DNA from: Delphinus delphis
Taxonomy: Eukaryota > Chordata > Mammalia > Artiodactyla > Delphinidae
Reading direction: 5' to 3'
Length of the DNA: 64,000 bases
Assembly: GCF_949987515.2 (NCBI RefSeq)
Contig: NW_027192651.1
Location: 4,650,001 to 4,714,000 of the forward strand
In this document: in pieces, positions 9,060 through 21,697 of the stretch
How positions within the stretch are numbered: position 1 is the first letter of the stretch
Layout of the letters: every line of letters starts with the position of its first letter
Translations under genes and position numbers: made by a program
The notes under the pieces: model-generated
Told to the model about the DNA's origin: nothing
The model's database searches: none
What the model saw: only the letters and a program-made list of their open reading frames with translations

Positions 9060-10638
9060 ATTCCAGACGCTTTACTAACACTCTCCCCACTTGGAGAGAC
9101 AGCGCCTTTAACCTCCTGTTTGGCCCAGTTTGCAATTTCTGCGGAAGATGAACAGGAATAGCGAGAACCAATGAGAGACTAGCTGGAGGTGCCTGGACTG
9201 GCAAATTTAACTCTCATTTCCCACCAGGAAGAGGAATTAACCAAAGGCTCAGCGTGCCGTGCCGGACCATTTTAGGGCCTGAAGCCATCCTGTGGTTTTG
9301 CGGCCAGCTCACAAGAAAGCGAGTTGAAGAAAGGAGCTCAGGGGCACTGTAATTCACAAACCTGCAGAGTTATAAATGACAGCTATCGTCCAAAAATATA
9401 CTGAAGTAAGGCTGCCAAGAGGACTTGAAAGCGGGGCAGAATTGCAGGAAACCGATTTCAGGAGGTAGACTGGAATTGCATTGAAAGCATAGGAAAAGAG
9501 GCAGAACGTCCACAATGATGCACTTGGCCAAAAAGGGCGTATGCGTTTTTTCTTGAATATATTCCGGAAAAAACGCATACGTCCTTTTTGGCCAACCAAG
9601 CAAGCTTGCAAAGGAAATCTGCACTACAATGAAGTCTCACTTCCCCCAGGTCAAAAGGGCCATCTGAAAAAAGTGTAAAATCCAGAAAGGCAGGACAGGC
9701 CATGGAGAACTGGGAGCCTTGTTATGCTGATGGGCGGGATGTAAATTGCCAACAGACACTCGGGAGAAGTGTATGGTGTTTCCTGAAACATCTAAAAAAC
9801 AAAGCAACGGAGCCTAGGGCACTTCCACTTATGGTCCTATAGCTTAGGGAAATTAAAATCAAAAAGAAACAGCCACCCCAAAGTTTGGGACGCCTCTGTT
9901 TACAAGAACCTCGTTTACCGTACAAGTTCAATATCACAGAAAGTGAAAAATGGATAAAGAACTTGTGGTACTTATGAACAATGCAGTATCACTCAGCAAT
10001 GAAATCTATGTCATCAGGCCCGTAGCAGCATAATGAGTGGATTCAGGTACGATGATTCTAACTGAAATAAGTCACACAGAAAAAGAAACATCATAAGATA
10101 TCACTAATACATGGAATGTAAACTTGGCTACACAGGAACTGAATTCCAAAACAGAACAGGGTCTCAAATTTAGAAAACCAACCTATGCTTGCTTAAGGGT
10201 AAAGGTGAGTTGGGGTGCTGCATAAAACCAGAGATTGAAATGAGCACAGATAAAGTTCCTTAAGCCAAATATGGAATAGACAAGAGCTACTCCTTGCTCA
10301 ACGAAAAGGACTCAACACCCCATATTAAACGCCTAAGAATGTACCTGACTAGTAAGTATCTTAAAACCTATGGATTGCTATGTCTCCAAAAGAGAATCAA
10401 GCATGTGTACAGGGGCATAAACGCAGCAGTGATAGGATTAGAGAGATTCGGTGAGCAAATGAAGACCCTTTGAAGACATATTGCATGGTACCCATTCCAA
10501 GGGTTTCAACTACCCAGGTTTAAGGTATTCTTCCTTCAGCTAAAACATGCATGTGGAACCCAGAGTATGATCAACCATGTGATCGGGAGACGTGTTCAAA
10601 TATGTCTCACTTTTCGTACCCTGGTACTCGGGTGCAAC
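9060..10638 (+). repeat. Satellite monomer U7
   Basis: 1,579 bp; one A is missing in gccggaccat. The palindrome at 9524-9595 has three mismatches. Shares a run of rare variants with U27: gtgcctgga, gccggacca, ctgtggt, cgtcc in the right palindrome arm, aaagaaacagcc, cttatgaacaatgc, atacatgg. The two are 20 units apart. Confidence 0.95.
9524..9595. repeat. Degraded palindrome in U7
   Basis: The left arm reads tcttgaata and the right arm tattccgga, giving two adjacent unpaired positions near the tip. The right arm also reads cgtcc instead of cgccc. The two tip changes hit neighbouring pairs, so they do not restore pairing. Confidence 0.92.
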
Positions 10639-12218
10639 ATTCCAGACGCTTTACTAACACTCTCCCGACTTGGAGAGTCAGTCCCTTTAACCTCCTGTTT
10701 GGCCCAGTTTGCAATTTCTGCGGAAGATGAACAGGAATAGCGAGAACCAATGAGAGACTAGCTGGAGGTGTCTGGACGGGCAAATTTAACTCTCATTTCC
10801 CACCAGGAAGAGGAATTAACCAAAGGCTCAGCGTGCCGTGCCGGAACCAGATTAGGGCCTGAAGCCATCCTGCGGTGTTGCGGCCAGCTCACAAGAAAGC
10901 GAGTTGAAGAAAGGAGCTCAGGGGCACTGTAATGCACAAACCTGCAGAGTTATAAATGACAGCTATCGTCCAAAAATATATTGAAGTAAGGCTGCCAAGA
11001 GGACTTGAAAGCGGGGCAGAATTGCAGGAAACCGATTTAAGGAGGTAGACTGGAATTGCAATGAAAGCATAGGAAAAGAGGCAGAACGTCCACAATGATG
11101 CACTTGGCCAAAAAGGGCGTATGCGTTTTTTCCTGAATATATTCAGGAAAAAACGCATACGCCCTTTTTGGCCAACCAAGCAAGCTTGCAGAGGAAATCT
11201 GCACTACAATGAAGTCTCACTTCACCCAGGTCAAAAGGGCCATCTGAAAAAAGTGTAAAATCCAGAAAGGCAGGACAGGCCATGGAGAACTGGGAGCCTT
11301 GTTATGCTGATGGGCGGGATGTAAATTGCCAACAGACACTCGGGAGAAGTGTATGGTGTTTCCTGAAACATCTAAAAAACAAAGCAACAGAGCCTAGGGC
11401 ACTTCCACTTATGGTCCTAGAGCTTAGGGAAATTAAAATCAAAAAGACACAGCCACCCCAAAGTTTGGGACGCCTCTGTTTACAAGAACCTCGTTTACCG
11501 TACAAGTTCAACATCGCGGAAAGTGAAAAATGGATAAAGAAGTTGTGGTACTTACGTACAATGCAGTATCACTCAGGAATGAAATCTATGTCATCAGGCC
11601 CGTAGCAGCATAATGAGTGGATTCAGGTACGATGATTCTAACTGAAATAAGTCACACAGAAAAAGAAACATCATAAGATATCACTAATACACAGAATGTA
11701 AACTTGGCTACACAGGAACTGAATTCCAAAACAGAACAGGGTCTCAAATTTAGAAAACCAACTTATGCTTGCTTAAGGGGAAAGGTGAGTTGGGGTGCTG
11801 CATAAAACCAGAGATTGAAATGAGCACAGATAAAGTTCCTTAAGCCAAATATGGAATAGACAAGAGCTACTCCTTGCTCAACGAAATGGACTCAACACCG
11901 CATATTAAACGCCTAAGAATGTACCTGACTAGTAAGTATCTTAAAACCTATGGATTGCTATGTCTCCAAAAGAGAATCAAGCATGTGTACAGGGGCATAA
12001 ACGCAGCAGTGATAAGATTGGAGAGGTTCGGTGAGCAAATGAAGACCCTTTGAAGTCATATTGCATGGTACCCATTCCAAGGGATTCAACTACCCAGGTT
12101 TAAGGTATTCTTCCTTCAGCTAAAACATGCATGTGGAACCTAGAGTATGATCAACCATGTGATCGGGAGACGTGTTCAAATATGTCTCAGTTTTCGTACC
12201 CTGGTACTCGGGTGCAAC
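10639..12218 (+). repeat. Satellite monomer U8
   Basis: 1,580 bp. The palindrome at 11104-11175 is perfect. Distinctive: gtaatgcacaaacc (as U4 and U5), gatttaagg, attgcaatgaaagc, cttcacccaggtc, gataagattgg, ccaagggattcaac. It carries cctagagctt, so the L1 remnant frame is open (see 11282-11605). Confidence 0.95.
11282..11605 (+). pseudogene. Open 107-codon stretch over the L1 ORF2 remnant (U8)
   Basis: Same frame as in U5. It reads LGRSVWCFLKHLKN, then AESEKWIKKLWYLRTMQYHS before a stop. The block from WIKK to QYHS is the clearest L1 ORF2 tail similarity in the window. It is open by chance loss of the usual TAG; no promoter or ancestral start is present, so no protein is proposed. Confidence 0.6.
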
Positions 12219-13798
12219 ATTCCAGGCGCTTTACTAACACTCTCCCGACTTGGAGAGTCAGTCCCTTTAACCTCCTGTTTGGCCCAGTTTGCAATTTCTG
12301 CGGAAGATGAACAGGAATAGCGAGAACCAATGAGAGACTAGCTGGAGGTGTCTGGACGGGCAAATTTAACTCTCATTTCCCACCAGGAAGAGGAAATAAC
12401 CAAAGGCTCAGCGTGCCGTGCCGGACCAGATTAGGGCCTGAAGCCATCCTGTGGTGTTGCGGCCAGCTCACAAGAAAGCGAGTTGAAGAAAGGAGCTCAG
12501 GGGCACTGTAATTCACAAACCTGCAGAGTTATAAATGACAGCTATCGTCCAAAAATATACTGAAGTAAGGCTGCCAAGAGGACTTGAAAGCGGGGCAGAA
12601 TTGCAGGAAACCGATTTCAGGAGGTAGACTGGAATTGCATTGAAAGCATAGGAAAAGAGGCAGAGCGTCCACAATCATGCACTTGGCCAAAAAGGGCGTA
12701 TGCGTTTTTTCCTAAATATATTCAGGAAAAAACGCATACGCCCTTTTTGGCCAACCAAGCAAGCTTGCAAAGGAAATCTGCACTACAATGAAGTCTCCCT
12801 TCCCCCCGGTCAAAACGGTCATCTGAAAAAACTGTAAAATCCAGAAAGGCAGGACAGGCCATGGAAAATTGGGAGCCTTGTTATGCTGATGGGCGGGATG
12901 TAAATTGCCAACAGACACTCGGGAGAAGTGTATGGTGTTTCCTGAAACATCTAAAAAACAAAGCAACAGAGCCTAGGGCACTTCCACTTATGGTTCTATA
13001 GCTTAGGGAAATTAAAATCAAAAAGAAACAGCCACCCCAAAGTTTGGGACGCCTCTGTTTACAAGAACCTCGTTTACCGTACAAGTTCAACATCGCGGAA
13101 AGTGAAAAATGGATAAAGAAGTTGTGGTACTTACGTACAATGCAGTATCACTCAGCAATGAAATCTATGTCATCAGGCCCGTAGCAGCATAATGAGTGGA
13201 TTCAGGTACGATGATTCTAACTGAAATAAGTCACACAGAAAAAGAAACATCATAAGATATCACTAACACACAGAATGTAAACTTCGCTACACAGGAACTG
13301 AATTCCAAAATAGAACAGGGTGTCAAATTTAGAAAACCAACTTATGCTTGCTTAAGGGTAAAGCTGAGTTGGGGTGCTGCATAAAACCAGAGATTGAAAT
13401 GAGCACAGATAGAGTTCCTTAAGCCAAATATGGAATAGACAAGAGCTACTCCTTGCTCAACGAAATGGACTCAACACCCCATATTAAACGCCTAAGAATG
13501 TACCTGACTAGTAAGTATCTTAAAACCTATGGATTGCTATGTCTCCAAAAGAGAATCAAGCGTGTGTACACGGGCATAAACGCAGCAGTGATAGGATTGG
13601 AGAGGTTCGGTGAGCAAATGAAGACCCTTTGAAGTCATATTGCATTTGTACCCATTCCACGGGTCTCAACTCTCCAGGTTTAAGGTATTCTTCCTTCAGC
13701 TAAAACATGCATGTGGAACCCAGAGTATGATCAACCGTGTGAACGGGAGACGTGTTCAAATATGTCTCAGTTTTCCTCCCCTGGTACTCGGGTGCAAC
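12219..13798 (+). repeat. Satellite monomer U9
   Basis: 1,580 bp, with one deletion (ccggaccagatt) offset by one insertion (gcatttgtaccc). The palindrome at 12683-12754 has the single cctaaata mismatch. Private: caatcatgc, gtctcccttcc, aaaacggtcatc, aaaactgtaaaatc. Starts with the ggcgctttac variant shared with U14, U36 and U37. Confidence 0.95.
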
Positions 13799-15378
13799 AT
13801 TCCAGACGCTTTACTAACACTCTCCCCACTTGGAGAGTCAGTCCCTTTAACCTCCTGTTTGGCCCAGTTTGCAATTTCTGCGGAAGATGAACAGGAATAG
13901 GGAGAACCAATGAGAGACTAGCTGGAGGTGTCCGGACGGGCAAATTTAACTCTCATTTCCCACCAGGAAGAGGAAATAACCAAAGGCTCAGCGTGCCGTG
14001 CCGGAACCAGATTAGGGCCTGAAGCCATCCTGCGGTGTTGCGGCGAGCTCACAAGAAAGCGAGTTGAAGAAAGGAGCTCAGGGGCACTGTAATTCACAAA
14101 CCTGCAGAGTTATAAATGACAGCTATCGTCCAAAAATAGACTGAAGTAAGGCTGCCAAGAGGACTTGAAAGCGGGGCAGAATTGCAGGAAACCGATTTCA
14201 GGAGGTAGACTGGAATTGCATTGAAAGCATAGGAAAAGAGGCAGAACGTCCACAATGATGCACTTGGCCAAAAAGGGCGTATGCGTTTTTTCCTGAATAT
14301 ATTCAGGAAAAAACGCATACGCTCTTTTTGGCGAACCAAGCAAGCTTGCAAAGGAAATCTGCACTACAATGAAGTCTCACTTCCCCCCGGTCAAAAGGGC
14401 CATCTGAAAAAAGTGTAAAATCCAGAAAGGCAGGACAGGCCATGGAGAACTGGGAGCCTTGTTATGCTGATGGGCGGGATGTAAATTGCCAACAGACACT
14501 CGGGAGAAGTGTATGGTGTTTCCTGAAACATCTAAAAAACAAAGCAACAGAGCCTAGGGCACTTCCACTTATGGTCCTATAGCTTAGGGAAATTAAAATC
14601 AAAAAGATACAGCCACCCCAAAGTTTGGAACGGCTCTGTTTACAAGAACCTCGTTTACAGTACAAGTTCAACATCGCAGAAAGTGAAAAATGGATAAAGA
14701 ACTTGTGGTACTTACGTACAATGCAGTATCACTCAGCAATGAAATCTATGTCATCAGGCCCGTAGCAGCATAAAGAGTGGATTCAGGTACGATGATTCTA
14801 ACTGAAATAAGTCACACAGAAAAAGAAACATCATAAGATGTCAGTAATACACGGAATGTAAACTTGGCTACACAGGAACTGAATTCCAAAACTGAACAAG
14901 GTCTCAAATTTAGAAAACCAACTTATGCTTGCTTAAGGGGAAAGGTGAGTTGGGGTGCTGCATAAAACCAGAGATTGAAATGAGCACAGATAAAGTTCCT
15001 TAAGCCAAATATGGAATAGACAAGAGCTACTCCTTGCTCAACGAAATGGACTCAACACCGCATATTAAACGCCTAAGAATGTACCTGACTAGTAAGTATC
15101 TTAAAACCTATGGATTGCTATGTCTCCAAAAGAGAATCAAGCATGTGTACAGGGGCATAAATGCAGCAGTGATAGGATTAGAGAGGTTCGGTGAGCAAAT
15201 GAAGACCCTTTTAAGTCATATTGCATGGTACCCATTACACGGGTCTCAGCTCTCCAGGTTTAAGGTATTCTTCCTTCAGCAAAACCATGCATGTGGAACC
15301 TAGAGTATGATCAACAATGTGATCGGGAGACGTGTTCAAATATGTCTCAGTTTTCGTACCCTGGTACTCGGGTGCAAC
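13799..15378 (+). repeat. Satellite monomer U10
   Basis: 1,580 bp. The palindrome at 14264-14335 has two right-arm mismatches (gctc, ggcgaa). The 5' part (aataggga, gtccggac) matches U38. The 3' part matches U23: ggaacggctc, cataaagagtgg, agatgtcagtaat, ataaatgcagc, cagctctcc, ttcagcaaaa. So it is a mosaic of two lineages. Confidence 0.95.
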
Positions 15379-16958
15379 ATTCCAGACGCTTTACTAACAC
15401 TCTCCCCACTTGGAGAGTCAGGGCCTTTAACTTCCTGTTTGGCCCAGTTTGCAATTTCTGCGGAAGATGAACAGGAATAGCGAGAACCAATGAGAGACTA
15501 GCTGGAGGTGTCTGGACGGGCAAATTTAACTCTCATTTCCCACCAGGAAGAGGAAATAACCAAAGGCTCAGCGTGCCGTGCCGGAACCAGATTAGGGCCT
15601 GAAGCCATCCTGCAGTGTTGAGGCCAACTCACAAGAAAGCGAGTTGAAGAAAGGAGCTCAGGGGCACTGTAATTCACAAACCTGCAGAGTTATAAATGAC
15701 AGCTATCGTCCAAAAATATACTGAAGTAAGGCTGCCAAGAGGACTTGAAAGCGGGGCAGAATTGCAGGAAACCAATTTCAGGAGGTAGACTGGAATTGCA
15801 TTGAAAGCATAGGAAAAGAGGCAGAACGTCCACAATGATGCACTTGGCCAAAAAGGGCGTATGCGTTTTTTCCTGAATATATTCAGGAAAAAACGCATAC
15901 GCACTTTTTGGCCAACCAAGCAAGCTTGCAAAGGAAATCTGCACTACAATGAAGTCTCACTTCCCCCCGGTCAAAAGGGCCATCTGAAAAAAGTGTAAAA
16001 TCCAGAAAGGCAGGACAGGCCATGGAGAACTGGGAGCCTTGTTATGCTGATGGGCGGGATGTAAATTGCCAACAGACACTTGGGAGAAGTGTATGGTGTT
16101 TCCTGAAACATCTAAAAAACAAAGCAACAGAGCCTAGGGCACTTCCACTTATGGTCCTATAGCTTAGGGAAATTAAAATCAAAAAGACACAGCCACCCCA
16201 AAGTTTGGGACGCCTCTGTTTACAAGAACCTCGTTTACAGTACAAGTTCAACATTGCAGAAAGTGAAAAATGGATAAAGAACTTGTGGTACTTACGTACA
16301 ATGCAGTATCACTCAGCAATGAAATCTATGTCATCAGGCCCGTAGCAGCATAATGAGTGGATTCAGGTACGATGATTCTAACTGAAATAAGTCACACAGA
16401 AAAAGAAACATCATAAGATATCAGTAATACACGGAATGTAAACTTGGCTACACGGGAACTGAATTTCAGAACAGAACAGGTTCTCAAATTTAGAAAACCA
16501 ACTTATGCTTGCTTAAGGGGAAAGGTGAGTTGGGGTGCTGCATAAAACCAGAGATTGAAATGAGCACAGATAAAGTTCCTTAAGCCAAATATGGAATAGA
16601 CAAGAGCTACTCCTTGCTCAACGAAATGGACTCAACACCGCATATTAAACGCCTAAGAATGTACCTGACTAGTAAGTATCTTAAAACCTATGGATTGCTA
16701 TGTCTCCGAAAGAGAATCAAACATGTGTACAGGGGCATAAACGCAGCAGTGATAGGATTGGAGAGGTTCGGTGAGCAAATGAAGACCCTTTGAAGTCATA
16801 TTGCATGGTACCCATTCCACGGGTTTCAACTACCCAGGTTTAAGGTATTCTTCCTTCAGCTAAAACATGCATGTGGAACCTAGAGTATGATCAACCATGT
16901 GATCGGGAGACGTGTTCAAATATGTCTCAGTTTTCGTACCCTGGTACTCAGGTGCAAC
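15379..16958 (+). repeat. Satellite monomer U11
   Basis: 1,580 bp. The palindrome at 15844-15915 has one mismatch, the common right-arm gcac variant. Private: gttgaggccaactc, aaccaatttcagg, cacgggaactg. It has aacaggttctc, shared with U39 and U41. Confidence 0.95.
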
Positions 16959-18538
16959 ATTCCAGACGCTTTACTAACACTCTCCCCACTTGGAGAGTCA
17001 GGGCCTTTAACTTCCTGTTTGGCCCAGTTTGCAATTTCTGCGGAAGATGAACAGGAATAGCGAGAACCAATGAGAGACTAGCTGGAGGTGTCTGGACGGG
17101 CAAATTTAACTCTCATTTCCCACCAGGAAGAGGAAATAACCAAAGGCTCAGCGTGCCGTGCCGGAACCAGATTAGGGCCTGAAGCCATCCTGCGGTGTTG
17201 CGGCCAGCTCACAAGAAAGCGAGTTGAAGAAAGGAGCTCAGGGGCACTGTAATTCACAAACCTGCAGAGTTATAAATGACAGCTATCGTCCAAAAATATA
17301 CTGAAGTAAGGCTGCCAAGAGGACTTGAAAGCGGGTCAGAATTGCAGGAAACCGATTTCAGGAGGTAGACTGGAATTGCATTGAAAGCATAGGAAAAGAG
17401 GCAGAACGTCCACAATGATGCACTTGTCCAAAAAGGGCGTATGCGTTTTTTCCTGAATATATTCAGGAAAAAACGCATACGCACTTTTTGGCCAACCAAG
17501 CAAGCTTGCAAAGGAAATCTGCACTACAATGAAGTCTCACTTCCCCCCGGTCAAAAGGGCCATCTGAAAAAAGTGTAAAATCCAGAAAGGCAGGACAGGC
17601 CATGGAGAACTGGGAGCCTTGTTATGCTGATGGGCGGGATGTAAATTGCTAACAGACACTTGGGAGAAGTGTATGGTGTTTCCTGAAACATCTAAAAAAC
17701 AAAGCAACAAAGCCTAGGGCACTTCCACTTATGGTCCTAGAGCTTAGGGAAATTAAAATCAAAAAGACACAGCCACCCCAAAGTTTGGGACGCCTCTGTT
17801 TACAAGAACCTCGTTTACAGTACAAGTTCAACATCGCAAAAAGTGAAAAATGGATAAAGAACTTGTGGTACTTACGTACAATGCAGTATCACTCAGCAAT
17901 GAAATCTATGTCATCAGGCCCTTAGCAGCACAGTGGGTGGATTCAGGTACGATGATTCTAACTGAAATAAGTCACACAGAAAAAGAAACATCATAAGATA
18001 TCAGTAATACACGGAATGTAAACTTGGCTACACAGGAACTGAATTACAGAACAGAACAGGGTCTCAAATTTAGAAAAGCAACTTATGCTTGCTTAAGGGG
18101 AAAGGTGAGTTGGGGTGCTGCATAAAACCAGAGATTGAAATTAGCACAGATAAAGTTCCTTAAGCCAAATATGGAATAGACAAGAGCTACTCCTTGCTCA
18201 ACGAAATGGACTCAACACCGCATATTAAACGCCTAAGAATGTACCTGACTAGTAAGTATCTTAAAACCTATGGATTGCTATGTCTCCGAAAGAGAATCAA
18301 GCATGTGTACAGGGGCATAAACGCAGCAGTGATAAGATTGGAGAGGTTCGGTGAGCAAATGAAGACCCTTTGAAGTCATATTACATGGTACCCATTCCAA
18401 GGGATTCAACTACACAGGTTTAAGGTATTCTTCCTTCAGCTAAAACATGCATGTGGAATCTAGAGTATGATCAACCATGTGATCGGGAGACGTGTTCAAA
18501 TATGTCTCAGTTTTCGTACCCTGGTACTCGGGTGCAAC
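16959..18538 (+). repeat. Satellite monomer U12
   Basis: 1,580 bp. The palindrome at 17424-17495 has two mismatches (left ttgtcc, right gcac). It carries cctagagctt like U5 and U8, but aattgctaacag puts a stop upstream. The 3' part has gaaattagcac, gataagattgg and ccaagggattcaac, a set shared with U16, U20, U22 and U31. Confidence 0.95.
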
Positions 18539-20118
18539 ATTCCAGACGCTTTACTAACACTCTCCCGACTAGGAGAGTCAGTCCCTTTAACCTCCTGTTT
18601 GTCCCAGTTTGCAATTTCTGCGGAAGATGAACAGGAATAGTGAGAACCAATGAGAGACTAGCTGGAGGTGTCTGGACGGGCAAATTTAACTCTCATTTCC
18701 CACCAGGAAGAGGAATTAACCAAAGGCTCAGCGTGCCGTGCCGGAACCAGATTAGGGCCTGAAGCCATCCTGGGGTGTTGCGGCCAGGTCACAAGAAAGC
18801 GAGTTGAAGAAAGGAGCTCAGGGGCACTGTAATTGACAAAACTGCAGAGTTATAAATGACAGCTATCGTCCAAAAATATACTAAAGTAAGGCTGCCAAGA
18901 GGACTTGAAAGCGGGGAAGAATTGCAGGAAACCGATTTCAGGAGGTAGACTGGAATTGCATTGAAAGCATAGGAAAAGGGGCAGAACGTCCACAATGATG
19001 CACTTGGCCAAAAAGGGCGTATGCGTTTTTTCCTGAATATATTCAGGAAAAAACGCATACGCCCTTTTTGGCCAACCAAGCAAGCTTGCAAAGGAAATCT
19101 GCACTACAATGAAGTCTCACTTCCCCCCGGTCAAAAGGGCCATCTGAAAAAAGTGTAAAATCCAGAAAGGCAGGACAGGCCATGGAGAACTGGGAGCCTT
19201 GTTATGCTGATGGGCGGGATGTAAATTGCCAACAGACACTCGGGAGAAGTGTATGGTGTTTCCTGAAACATCTAAAAAACAAAGCAACAGAGCCTAGGGC
19301 ACTTCCACTTATGGTCCTATAGCTTAGGGAAATTAAAATCAAAAAGATACAGCCACCCCAAAGTTTGGGACGCCTCTGTTTACAAGAACCTCGTTTACCG
19401 TACAAGTTCAATATCACAGAAAGGGAAAAGTGGATAAAGAACTTGTGGTACTTACGTACAATGCAGTATCACTCAGCAATGAAATCTATGTCATCAGGCC
19501 CGTAGCAGCATAATGAGTGGATTCAGGTACGATGATTCTAACTGAAATAAGTCACACAGAAAAAGAAACATCATAAGATATCAGTAATACACGGAATGTA
19601 AACTTGGCTACACAGGAACTGAATTACAGAACAGAACAGGGTCTCAAATTTAGAAAACCAACTTATGCTTGCTTAAGGGGAAAGGTGAGTTGGGGTGCTG
19701 CATAAAACCAGAGATTGAAATGAGCACAGATAAAGTTCCTTAAGCCAAATATGGAATAGACAAGAGCTACTCCTTGCTCAACGAAATGGACTCAACACCG
19801 CATATTAAACGCCTAAGAATGTACCTGACTAGTAAGTATCTTAAAACCTATGGATTGCTATGTCTCCGAAAGAGAATCAAGCATGTGTACAGGGGCATAA
19901 ACGCAGCAGTGATAGGATTGGAGAGGTTCGGTGAGCAAATGAAGACCCTTTGAAGTCATATTGCATGGTACCCATTCCACGGGTTTCAACTACCCAGGTT
20001 TAAGGTATTCTTCCTTCAGCTAAAACATGCATGTGGAACCTAGAGTATGAACAACCATGTGATCGGGAGACGTGTTCAAATATGTCTCAGTTTTCGTACC
20101 CTGGTACTCGGGTGCAAC
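18539..20118 (+). repeat. Satellite monomer U13
   Basis: 1,580 bp. The palindrome at 19004-19075 is perfect. Its left half is nearly the same as U16, three units on: ctggggtgttg, gccaggt, aattgacaaaactg, tactaaagtaagg, ggggaagaattg. Downstream agggaaaagtgg is shared with U16 and U18. Private: cgactaggagag, tttgtcccag. Confidence 0.95.
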
Positions 20119-21697
20119 ATTCCAGGCGCTTTACTAACACTCTCCCGACTTGGAGAGTCAGTCCCTTTAACCTCCTGTTTGGCCCAGTTTGCAATTTCTG
20201 CGGAAGATGAACAGGAATAGCGAGAACCAATGAGAGACTAGCTGGAGGTGTCTGGACGGGCAAATTTAACTCTCATTTCCCACCAGGAAGAGGAAATAAC
20301 CAAAGGCTCAGCGTGCCGTGCCAGAACCAGATTAGGGCCTGAAGCCATCCTGCGGTGTTGCGGCCAGCTCACAAGAAAGCGAGTTGAAGAAAGGAGCTCA
20401 GGGGCACTGTAATTGACAAAACTGCAGAGTTATAAATGACAGCTATCGTCCAAAAATATACTGAAGTAAGGCTGCCAAGAGGACTTGAAAGCGGGGCAGA
20501 ATTGCAGGAAACCGATTTCAGGAGGTAGACTGGAATTGCATTGAAAGCATAGGAAAAGAGGCAGAACGTCCACAATGATGCACTTGGCCAAAAAGGGCGT
20601 ATGCGTTTTTTCCTGAATATATTCAGGAAAAAACGCATACGCCCTTTTTGGCCAACCAAGCAAGCTTGCAAAGGAAATCTGCACTACAATGAAGTCTCAC
20701 TTCCCCCCGGTCAAAAGGGCCATCTGAAAAAAGTGTAAAATCCAGAAAGGCAGGACAGGCCATGGAGAACTGGGAGCCTTGTTATGCTGATGGGCGGGAT
20801 GTAAATTGCCAACAGACACTCGGGAGAAGTGTATGGTGTTTCCTGAAACATCTAAAAAACAAAGCAACAGAGCCTAGGGCACTTCCACTTATGGTCCTAT
20901 AGCTTAGGGAAATTAAAATCAAAAAGACACAGCCACCCCAAAGTTTGGGACGCCTCTGTTTACAAGAACCTCATTTACCGTACAAGTTCAAGATCACAGA
21001 AAGTGAAAAATGGATAAAGAACTTGTGGTACTTACGTACAATGCAGTATCACTCAGCAATGAAATCTATGTCATCAGGCCCTTAGCAGCACAATGAGTGG
21101 ATTCAGGTACGATGATTCTAACTGAAATAAGTCACACAGAAAAAGAAACATCATAAGATATCAGTAATACACGGAATGTAAACTTGGCTACACAGGAACT
21201 GAATTACAGAACAGAACAGGGTCTCAAATTTAGAAAAGCAACTTATGCTTGCTTAAGAGGAAAGGTGAGTTGGGGTGCTGCATAAAACCAGAGATTGAAA
21301 TGAGCACAGATAAAGTTCCTTAAGCCAAATATGGAATAGACAAGAGCTACTCCTTGCTCAACGAAATGGACTCAACACCGCATATTAAACGCCTAAGAAT
21401 GTACCTGACTAGTAAGTATCTTAAAACCTATGGATTGCTATGTCTCCGAAAGAGAATCAAGCATGTGTACAGGGGCATAAACGCAGCAGTGATAGGATTG
21501 GAGAGGTTCGGTGAGCAAATGAAGACCCTTTGAAGTCATATTGCATGGTACCCATTCCACGGGTTTCAACTACCCAGGTTTAAGGTATTCTTCCTTCAGC
21601 TAAAACATGCATGTGGAACCTAGAGTATGATCAACATGTGATCGGTAGACGTGTTCAAATATGTCTCAGTTTTCGTACCCTGGTACTCGGGTGCAAC
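20119..21697 (+). repeat. Satellite monomer U14
   Basis: 1,579 bp. The palindrome at 20584-20655 is perfect. Has aattgacaaaactg like U13 and U16, gccagaaccag, the private ttcaagatcacag, and gcttaagaggaaagg. Ends with the 1-bp-shorter catgtgatcggtagacg, shared by the ends of U15, U17 and U21. Confidence 0.95.
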
